This document shows, one piece after another, positions 55,910-64,000 of a DNA stretch of 64,000 nucleotides; within the stretch, counting starts at the first letter, position 1, and the number at the start of each line of letters is the position of its first letter. The notes under the pieces were generated by a model that did not search any database, was not told where the DNA came from, and saw only the letters and a list, made by a program, of their open reading frames with translations. The translations under genes and the position numbers were made by a program. This DNA is from Sphingopyxis sp. (lineage in GTDB: Bacteria > Pseudomonadota > Alphaproteobacteria > Sphingomonadales > Sphingomonadaceae), in the NCBI GenBank assembly GCA_002733865.1, contig NVXM01000012.1, positions 1 to 64,000 of the forward strand, in the 5' to 3' direction.

Positions 55910-57547
55910 TTATCGGGCTTCGTCGAGCGCCGCTTCGGGATCATTGGGAATGCCCCACCAAGCGACGATGACGCCGAAGGCAACCACAACCCAGGTGTAC
56001 CAAAGGCCGGCATAGATATCGCCGGATCGCGCGACGATATAGCCGGCTATCAGCGGCAAGAAGCCGCCCAGATAACCTGCCCCGATATGATAGGGTATCG
56101 ACATGGAACTGTACCGGATTTTGGCGGGAAACATTTCCGACAGAAGCGCCGCAACCGAACCATAGGTCATGGCGCTCAAGGCGCCCAAAACCAGCAAAAT
56201 TGCCACGATTCCCAAAATGCTCACGATGCCCGGCTGCTGCTTGGCAAAATCATAGCCATGAGCAGTTAGCGAGTCGCGAATACCGGTGCTCCTGGCGTTT
56301 CCATCCTCAAGCCACGCGGGGTCAATCGCGATCGGTTCACCACCGGCGCTCAATCGCAATTCACTGGCGTCGATCAGAGTATAGGATACCCCAGCGGATA
56401 TGAGAGTCTCCAGAATTTTCCCGCAATCGCTCTGCTCACGACTGAACAGCTCCGAAAAAGGATCTGTGCTGCAGGCATAACCCTCGATCCGGACCGGGTT
56501 TGCCTCTGCAGCCTCCGTCAGTCCGGGATTGGCGAGTTGGCCGAGGCCCCAAAATGCCGGAAACAGTAACAATAATGAGAGCAGCGCACCAATCACGATC
56601 GGCTTCTTGCGCCCGACCCTGTCAGACCATTTGCCGACGACAAGATAGAAGGACATCGCGATCAGACCGGAAACGAACAATATGATTTCGACGGTGCGGG
56701 CTTCCATGTTCATCGGCCCTCTCAGAAAGGACATGCCGGAGAAAAACGCGGTGTACCAAATTGTCGTAAGCACACCCGTAATGCCAAAAAGCGCTACAAA
56801 AATCCGCTTCTTGTTTCCGGGATAGGTGAAACTTTCAACAAAGGGGTTACCCGCCGTCTCACCTGCTGCTTTCATTGCCTGAAAGACCGGGCTTTCATTC
56901 AGCTTCAGTCGCATCCACAGCGAAATAGCAAGTAGGATGATCGACAAAAGAAACGGGAGTCGCCATCCCCAGTCGTTAAATGCCTGTTCCGGGATCAGGA
57001 AGCGACAGGCCAGAATCACCCCGATCGACAAAACAAAACCGCCAGCCACGCTGGCCTGGATATAACTGGTATAATAGCCCCGCTTTTCGGTTGGGGCATG
57101 TTCCGCAACATAAATTGCAGCGCCGCCATATTCCCCTCCGAGGGCCAATCCCTGCAATATCCGCAGGAAGATAACGATCAGCGGAGCCGCAAGCCCGATG
57201 GTGGCAGCGCTGGGGATAAAACCGACTCCAGCGGTGGCGATGCCCATCAGGGTGACGGTCACAAGAAACGTATATTTCCGGCCCAGCTTGTCGCCGAGAA
57301 AACCAAAGAGGATGGCACCGACGGGACGGAAACCGAAGCCGATCGCAAAAGTCGCCCAGACCATCAGGACTTCAAGCGTGGGATTACCGCTGGGAAAAAA
57401 CGTCGGCCCGATAATGTAGAAGAGGGTCCCGTAGATGAAAAAGTCATACCATTCGAAAATGGTCCCGGCGGACGAGGCCGCGATGACGAGACGAATTTCT
57501 TTCTGCGTCGGTTCGCGCTGCCCCGCCGCTGCAACTTCACTGGTCAT
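55910..57547 (-). CDS. MHS-family MFS transporter with large loop
   Basis: 545 residues. Metabolite:H+ symporter type: IFEWYDFFIYGTLFYIIGP in the first segment, the MFS signature GDKLGRKYTFLVTVTLMGIA and GLALGGEYGGAAIYVAEHAP. An unusual ~100-residue hydrophilic loop between later membrane segments (from NPVRIEGYACSTDPF to HGYDFAKQQPG) has two cysteines and no counterpart in typical ShiA/ProP proteins. Located directly after pccA; may import a propionyl-CoA-yielding acid. Substrate unknown. Confidence 0.85.
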   Translation of the reverse strand: MTSEVAAAGQREPTQKEIRLVIAASSAGTIFEWYDFFIYGTLFYIIGPTFFPSGNPTLEVLMVWATFAIGFGFRPVGAILFGFLGDKLGRKYTFLVTVTLMGIATAGVGFIPSAATIGLAAPLIVIFLRILQGLALGGEYGGAAIYVAEHAPTEKRGYYTSYIQASVAGGFVLSIGVILACRFLIPEQAFNDWGWRLPFLLSIILLAISLWMRLKLNESPVFQAMKAAGETAGNPFVESFTYPGNKKRIFVALFGITGVLTTIWYTAFFSGMSFLRGPMNMEARTVEIILFVSGLIAMSFYLVVGKWSDRVGRKKPIVIGALLSLLLLFPAFWGLGQLANPGLTEAAEANPVRIEGYACSTDPFSELFSREQSDCGKILETLISAGVSYTLIDASELRLSAGGEPIAIDPAWLEDGNARSTGIRDSLTAHGYDFAKQQPGIVSILGIVAILLVLGALSAMTYGSVAALLSEMFPAKIRYSSMSIPYHIGAGYLGGFLPLIAGYIVARSGDIYAGLWYTWVVVAFGVIVAWWGIPNDPEAALDEAR

Positions 57548-57571
57548 TCATTGCCCTCCCAAAGGCGACTG

Positions 57572-59542
<1,971 letters not shown>

Positions 59543-59545
59543 AGT

Positions 59546-60634
59546 CTATTCAGCTGCCTCTAATTGATTTTCTCTTGGCTCGGCTTCCATCGGAACCAGC
59601 CCCAGTTTCTTGAACATCGCCTCATCGGCGTCATCACCCGCATTGCCGGTGGTTAGCAATTTGTCGCCGGTGAAGATGCTGTTGGCCCCAGCGAGGAAAC
59701 ACAAAGCCTGCGTGCTTTCGCTCATGCTTTCGCGGCCGGCGGACAGGCGCACCATTGAGGCCGGCATGGTGATCCGGGCGACGGCAATCGTCCGGACAAA
59801 TTCGATATCATCGATCTTCGCCAGCGGCGTATCGGCGAGCATGTCGCCCAGCACTGTGCCCTTGACCGGGACCAGTGCATTGACCGGAACGCTTTCGGGA
59901 TGCCTCGGCAAGGTCGCAAGAGCGTGGACAAATCCGACCCGGTCGGCCCGCGTCTCGCCCATGCCGACAATCCCGCCGGAACAGACATTGATGCCGCTGT
60001 TGCGGACATTCTCCAGCGTCTCGAGCCGGTCGTCGAATGTGCGCGTGGTGATCACCTTTTCATAATGCTCTGGCGAGGTATCGATATTGTGGTTGTAATA
60101 GTCGAGCCCAGCATCGGCGAGCATCTGCGACTGCTCCTTCGTCAGCATGCCCAGCGTCATGCAGGTTTCCATGCCCATCTGCCGGACGCCCTGCACCATC
60201 TCGATAATCGCCGGCATATCGCGATCCTTGGGATTGCGCCACGCTGCCCCCATGCAGAACCGCGAGGAACCGCGATCCTTAGCCTGCGCCGCGGTCTGCA
60301 GCACGGTGCGGACGTCGAGCAATTTCTCTGCCTTCAGACCCGATTTGGCGCCAGCGGACTGGTTGCAATAGCCGCAATCTTCCGGGCAACCGCCGGTCTT
60401 GATCGACAGCAGCGTCGAAAGCTGTACCTGTCCCGGCGTGTGATGTTGGCGGTGGACGGTCGCCGCCTGAAACACGAGCTCGTCAAACGGCAGTTCAAAC
60501 AGCGCCGCGATTTCCTCGCGGGTCCAGTCGTTGCGCACTTGGTTCCCTGCCGTAGGGCAGGGTCCAGAACTGTGGTGAGCGATCGTCTGGGCCCCGCCCT
60601 CCGGCGGGGAACTGATATTTTCATCCAAACTCAT
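59546..60634 (-). CDS. bioB: Biotin synthase with palindrome-derived N-terminal extension
   Basis: 362 residues. Radical-SAM cluster motif [11 protein letters not shown] and second-cluster residues in [11 protein letters not shown]-like and [12 protein letters not shown] segments; it makes biotin from dethiobiotin. The ATG at 60634 overlaps the mutase stop (ATGA), which supports this start. Codons ~8-31 are encoded by a 71-base palindromic repeat (60542-60612); normal BioB sequence begins at [20 protein letters not shown]. Alternatively translation starts at the GTG at 60538, with GGGA upstream. Placement next to a biotin enzyme suggests local biotin supply. Confidence 0.92.
   Translation of the reverse strand: MSLDENISSPPEGGAQTIAHHSSGPCPTAGNQVRNDWTREEIAALFELPFDELVFQAATVHRQHHTPGQVQLSTLLSIKTGGCPEDCGYCNQSAGAKSGLKAEKLLDVRTVLQTAAQAKDRGSSRFCMGAAWRNPKDRDMPAIIEMVQGVRQMGMETCMTLGMLTKEQSQMLADAGLDYYNHNIDTSPEHYEKVITTRTFDDRLETLENVRNSGINVCSGGIVGMGETRADRVGFVHALATLPRHPESVPVNALVPVKGTVLGDMLADTPLAKIDDIEFVRTIAVARITMPASMVRLSAGRESMSESTQALCFLAGANSIFTGDKLLTTGNAGDDADEAMFKKLGLVPMEAEPRENQLEAAE
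60542..60612. repeat. Palindromic repeat, family 2, inside bioB coding frame
   Basis: Same element as 45765-45835 (GTTCCC..GCCG at one end, CGGCGGGGAAC at the other, with GCGATCGTCTGG shared). It is read through in bioB as [19 protein letters not shown] plus PTAGNQ without a stop, separating the mutase-coupled ATG from the conserved enzyme start. Confidence 0.8.
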
Positions 60635-62778
60635 TCCGCAGCTTCCTCTTCCGGAGGCATATTATGCCCCAGCAATCTCAATATATCGGCGGCACATTCC
60701 ACAATATTGCTGCCCGGTCCATAGATTCCGACGACCCCGCTTTTTCGGAGGAATTCATAGTCCTTGGCGGGAATCACACCACCAGCAAAAACCTTGATAT
60801 CGCTGCGTCCGGATTCCTTCAGCAGGTTGATCAGTTCCGGGATCAGCGTCTTGTGACCCGCCGCCAGGCTCGACGCGCCCACGGCGTCGACGCCTTCCGC
60901 CAGGGCCAGCTCAGCGGTTTCCTTTGGCGTCTGGAACAACGGCCCCGAAATCACGTCAAAACCCATGTCGGCAAACGCGCTGGACACTACATTCGCCCCG
61001 CGATCATGGCCGTCCTGGCCCATTTTTGCGACAAGAATCTTGGGTTTGTGGCCTAGACGCTGCGAGACCGCATCGACGCCTTCGATAACCATCGCATAGC
61101 GGGCATCATTCTCATAAGCCTTGCCATAGATGCCCTTGACCGGTGTCGGACGGGTTTCGTAACGCCCGAAGACCGCTTCCATCGCATCGGAAATTTCACC
61201 CAGCGAGGCGCGGTGGCGGGCGGCATCAACCGCAAGCGCCAGCACATTGCCGCCACCTTTCGCGCCTTCGGTCAGCGCCTTGAGCGCCGCCTGACAAGCG
61301 GCTTCGTCCCGATCCGCCCGCATTTTCTCAAGCCGCGCGATCTGACCCTGCCGCACCTTGGCATTGTCGATATCCAGCGTTTCCATCGGATCTTCCGCCT
61401 CGCGACGATATTTGTTGACGCCGACAATCACGGCATCGCCCTTGTCGACCGCTGCCTGCCGTCCGGCAGCCGCTTCCTCGATCATCGCCTTCGGCCAGCC
61501 ATCGGCAACAGCCTTGGCCATACCGCCTTCGGCATCGACTTTTTCGATAATCTCCCAGGCCTTCTCGACCAGTTCATCGGTCAAGGCCTCGACATAATAG
61601 CTGCCGCCGAGCGGATCGACGACTTTGGTAATCCCCGCCTCTTCCTGCAGCACGATCTGCGTGTTGCGAGCGATGCGAGCGGAGAAATCGGTCGGCAGCG
61701 CTATCGCTTCATCCAGAGCGTTGGTATGCAGCGACTGCGTGCCGCCCAGTGTTGCTGCCATCGCTTCAATCGTGGTCCGGATCACATTATTGTAGGGATC
61801 CTGTTCGGTCAGCGACACGCCAGAGGTCTGGCAATGGGTGCGCAGCGTTTTGGAACGTTCAGACTTTGCCCCGAGTTCATTCATCACCCGATACCATAGC
61901 GTCCGCGCCGCGCGCAGCTTGGCCACTTCCATGAAGAAGTTCATGCCAATGCCGAAGAAGAAGCTCAGACGTCCCGCAAAAGCATCAATGTCCAGTCCCG
62001 TTTCCATCGCCTGCTTGGCATATTCACGGCCATCGGCGATCGTAAACGCCAGTTCCTGCACTGCCGTCGCGCCCGCTTCATGCATATGATAGCCGCTGAT
62101 CGAGATACTGTTGAACTTCGGCATATGCTCGGAGGTATAGGCAATGATGTCGGAGATGATCCGCATGCTCGGTGCGGGCGGATAAATATATGTGTTGCGG
62201 ACCATGAATTCCTTCAGAATGTCATTCTGAATGGTGCCGGAGAGCTTGTCCTGCGAAACGCCCTGCTCTTCCGCCGCGATGATATAGAAAGCCAGGCAGG
62301 GAATGACCGCCCCGTTCATCGTCATCGACACCGACATTTCGTCGAGCGGAATCTGGTCGAACAGGATTTTCATATCCTCGATACTGTCAATCGCGACGCC
62401 GGCCTTGCCGACATCGCCGACCACGCGCGGATGATCGCTGTCATAACCGCGATGGGTGGCGAGATCGAAGGCCACCGAAAGTCCCTTCTGTCCTGCCGCC
62501 AGATTGCGACGATAGAAGGCGTTGGATTCCTCGGCAGTCGAAAAACCGGCATATTGGCGGATCGTCCATGGCCGCCCGGCATACATGCTGGCCTTAACGC
62601 CGCGCGTAAATGGTCCAAAGCCGGGCAATCCGGGATCAATCCCCTGTTTGCTGACATCCTCTGCCGTGTAGAGCGGTTTTACGTCAATGCCCTCCGGGGT
62701 TTGCCACGTCAGGTCCCGGCCTTTGACTTCCTTGTCAGCCAGTTCCTGCCAATCCTTGATCGTCGGTTTATCGGTCAT
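60631..62778 (-). CDS. scpA: Methylmalonyl-CoA mutase
   Basis: 715 residues. TIM-barrel substrate domain ([38 protein letters not shown]) and C-terminal B12-binding domain with the DxHxxG motif in [15 protein letters not shown], the histidine lower ligand. It converts (R)-methylmalonyl-CoA to succinyl-CoA using adenosylcobalamin. A single-chain form; the MeaB/ArgK chaperone is not in the window. It depends on B12, matching the riboswitch operon at 40 kb. Confidence 0.95.
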   Translation of the reverse strand: MTDKPTIKDWQELADKEVKGRDLTWQTPEGIDVKPLYTAEDVSKQGIDPGLPGFGPFTRGVKASMYAGRPWTIRQYAGFSTAEESNAFYRRNLAAGQKGLSVAFDLATHRGYDSDHPRVVGDVGKAGVAIDSIEDMKILFDQIPLDEMSVSMTMNGAVIPCLAFYIIAAEEQGVSQDKLSGTIQNDILKEFMVRNTYIYPPAPSMRIISDIIAYTSEHMPKFNSISISGYHMHEAGATAVQELAFTIADGREYAKQAMETGLDIDAFAGRLSFFFGIGMNFFMEVAKLRAARTLWYRVMNELGAKSERSKTLRTHCQTSGVSLTEQDPYNNVIRTTIEAMAATLGGTQSLHTNALDEAIALPTDFSARIARNTQIVLQEEAGITKVVDPLGGSYYVEALTDELVEKAWEIIEKVDAEGGMAKAVADGWPKAMIEEAAAGRQAAVDKGDAVIVGVNKYRREAEDPMETLDIDNAKVRQGQIARLEKMRADRDEAACQAALKALTEGAKGGGNVLALAVDAARHRASLGEISDAMEAVFGRYETRPTPVKGIYGKAYENDARYAMVIEGVDAVSQRLGHKPKILVAKMGQDGHDRGANVVSSAFADMGFDVISGPLFQTPKETAELALAEGVDAVGASSLAAGHKTLIPELINLLKESGRSDIKVFAGGVIPAKDYEFLRKSGVVGIYGPGSNIVECAADILRLLGHNMPPEEEAAE

Positions 62779-62886
62779 ATTTGCCCTGTGTAAAAATATT
62801 CGGCGTTAATAATTATCAATGGTGAGATTGTCGAACCCCACCCGTCAATGTAGGTCTTCCTTTGATATCCTCAGAATGGACGGATA

Positions 62887-63669
62887 TCATTCACCCTTAA
62901 ATTCCGTTTTGCGCTTCTGCAAAAACGCGATCGCGCCTTCTCGGGCATCCTTGCTGTCTCCAGCAATCCGCTGCCCTTCGGCCTCGCGCACCAGTGCGGA
63001 AGCATAATCGCTTTCCAGGGCCGCCGCCAAATTCTGACGCATCACGCCCAAAGCCACGGTCGGGCCTGCAGCCAAGCGCTTTGCGAGTGTGTTGGTTTCT
63101 TCCATCAAGGCGTCATCTTCAACGCATTTGTAAATCATTCCCCAATCTGCGGCTTTTTCACCGGGAACCTTCTCACCCAGCAGCATCATTTCGGTTGCCC
63201 GGGCCTTGCCAACCAGACGGGTCAGCATCCACGAAGCGCCGCCATCCGGCACGAGACCGATATTGACGAAGGCCTGAAGGAAATAGGCAGATTTACTGGC
63301 GATCGCAAAGTCACTGGCCAGCGCGATCGAACAGCCGACGCCCGCGGCAGGACCGTTGACGGCGGTGATGGTCGGGATCTTCAGCTTGGCCAGCTTCAGC
63401 ATCAAGGGGTTATAATGCTGGTTGAGCGCTGCATAGCTCCCCTGCCCGCCCGACAAGGCGCTGTCATTCTTTGCCTGTAAATCGGCGCCCGCACAAAAGG
63501 CCCGGCCTTCACCAGTAATCACGACGGCGCGCGCGTCGTCGAGCTTGTCCAGAGCGACGTAAATATCATCCGCCATATCCAGCGAGCAGGCGTTCAGGCG
63601 CTCCGGTCTGTTGAGCGTGATCGTTGCCACCTGATCGGTGATGTCCAGTTTGATGTTCTCGAATTCCAT
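62887..63669 (-). CDS. Enoyl-CoA hydratase/isomerase family protein
   Basis: About 260 residues from the ATG at 63669 with AAGGA upstream. Crotonase fold: oxyanion-hole GRAFCAGADLQ and NGPAAGVGCSIALASDF, catalytic region LVPDGGASWML. It could act on short-chain enoyl-CoA in fatty- or amino-acid catabolism feeding propionyl-CoA. It lies between the mutase and the epimerase on the same strand. Confidence 0.87.
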   Translation of the reverse strand: MEFENIKLDITDQVATITLNRPERLNACSLDMADDIYVALDKLDDARAVVITGEGRAFCAGADLQAKNDSALSGGQGSYAALNQHYNPLMLKLAKLKIPTITAVNGPAAGVGCSIALASDFAIASKSAYFLQAFVNIGLVPDGGASWMLTRLVGKARATEMMLLGEKVPGEKAADWGMIYKCVEDDALMEETNTLAKRLAAGPTVALGVMRQNLAAALESDYASALVREAEGQRIAGDSKDAREGAIAFLQKRKTEFKGE

Positions 63670-63691
63670 ATCTGGTCCTTTGAAGTGTGTC

Positions 63692-63747
63692 GTCATCCTG
63701 AACTTGTTTCAGGACCCCTCGAGATCCTGAAACAAGTTCAGGATGAC
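63692..63747. repeat. Palindromic repeat between hydratase and epimerase
   Basis: Near-perfect inverted repeat: GTCATCCTGAACTTGTTTC AGGA and TCCTGAAACAAGTTCAGGAT GAC around CCCCTCGAGA (each arm about 23 bases). Common REP-like word in sphingomonad-type genomes; could also be a transcriptional attenuator or processing site within the operon. Confidence 0.85.
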
Positions 63748-63757
63748 GAGTTTAAGT

Positions 63758-64000
63758 TCAATGCCCCTTGGGCGTTTCCATGATCTCGGTTAGCATCCCG
63801 CCCATATCCTTGGGATGCACAAAAAAGATAAGCGTTCCGTGCGCTCCGATCCGTGGTTCACCGAGGACGCGCTTGCCCATCGCTTCAAATTCAGCCTTGG
63901 CGGCGTGTATCTCCGGCACCTCGAAACAGATATGATGCTGGCCACCCAGCGGGTTTTTGGTGAGGAAGCCGAATATCGGACTGCCTTCGCCCAGTGGTTC
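63758..64000 (-). CDS. mce: Methylmalonyl-CoA epimerase, C-terminal part (runs off right edge)
   Basis: The minus strand reads FGFLTKNPLGGQHHICFEV, EMGKRVLGEPRIGAHGT-like sequence and FVHPKDMGGMLTEIME, ending ETPKGH and TGA at 63758. The HHICFEV and FVHPKDMGGMLTE elements belong to the glyoxalase-fold epimerase, which interconverts (S)- and (R)-methylmalonyl-CoA. Its presence confirms the propionyl-CoA pathway. The start lies beyond the window. Confidence 0.88.
   Translation of the reverse strand, partial: EPLGEGSPIFGFLTKNPLGGQHHICFEVPEIHAAKAEFEAMGKRVLGEPRIGAHGTLIFFVHPKDMGGMLTEIMETPKGH

Overview
The window looks like chromosomal DNA of a Sphingomonadales alphaproteobacterium, probably a marine or brackish member of the Sphingorhabdus/Parasphingorhabdus/Sphingopyxis kind. 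This is an inference. It rests on several TonB-dependent receptors, an alphaproteobacterial PhaR, a short eukaryote/archaea-like prolyl-tRNA synthetase, small palindromic REP-type repeats in intergenic gaps, and tightly packed short operons. No database search was possible.

Layout. (1) 1-7146, minus strand: a very large autotransporter-like, repeat-built surface protein gene that runs off the left edge. It is broken by one in-frame TAG and two single-base frameshifts. (2) 7.99-26.4 kb: an apparent genomic island. It begins near the 3' half of a tRNA-Gly(GCC) gene and an AlpA/excisionase-like ORF, and is bracketed by two ~320-330 bp direct repeats (8318-8648 and 26075-26393). Its cargo handles sulfur amino acids and (thio)hydantoin-like compounds: methionine gamma-lyase with a divergent Lrp regulator, a decayed 2-oxoacid dehydrogenase E1, a coupled hydantoinase/DUF917/racemase/TonB-receptor operon under a MalT-like LuxR regulator, then a second Lrp, a second trans-sulfuration enzyme, an OsmC protein and an NCS1-type permease. 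(3) 26.6-33.5 kb: a GMC oxidoreductase and what looks like a complete glucosylglycerate cycle (synthase, phosphatase, phosphorylase, glycerate kinase). (4) 33.6-39.5 kb: a CHASE2-EAL protein, a FecR-domain protein with about 29 GNGNPGGN repeats, and a divergent TpsB outer-membrane transporter. (5) 40.1-43.8 kb: a cobalamin riboswitch driving btuB, a small membrane protein and a BtuF-like binding protein. (6) 43.8-54.8 kb: mostly core genes (sulfotransferase-like, class IV aminotransferase, lpdA, thioesterase, dehydrogenase E2, universal stress protein, peroxiredoxin, rnr, proS, phaR). (7) 54.8-64.0 kb: a minus-strand propionyl-CoA operon (methylmalonyl-CoA epimerase, enoyl-CoA hydratase, B12-dependent mutase, biotin synthase, propionyl-CoA carboxylase alpha, an MHS-family transporter, alanine racemase).

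How the parts fit. Methionine gamma-lyase yields 2-oxobutyrate. Oxidative decarboxylation of 2-oxobutyrate gives propionyl-CoA, which the biotin enzyme PccA and the B12 enzyme methylmalonyl-CoA mutase carry to succinyl-CoA. bioB lies between those two genes, and a B12-riboswitch uptake operon lies 17 kb away. The dedicated island E1 is a pseudogene, so 2-oxobutyrate would have to be handled by a housekeeping dehydrogenase, if at all.

The strongest leads are the repeat-bracketed island with its hydantoin/sulfur operon, the CHASE2-EAL/FecR-GN/TpsB locus, the palindromic repeat lying inside the bioB reading frame, and the three-module surface protein with a GGEN 12-residue repeat.
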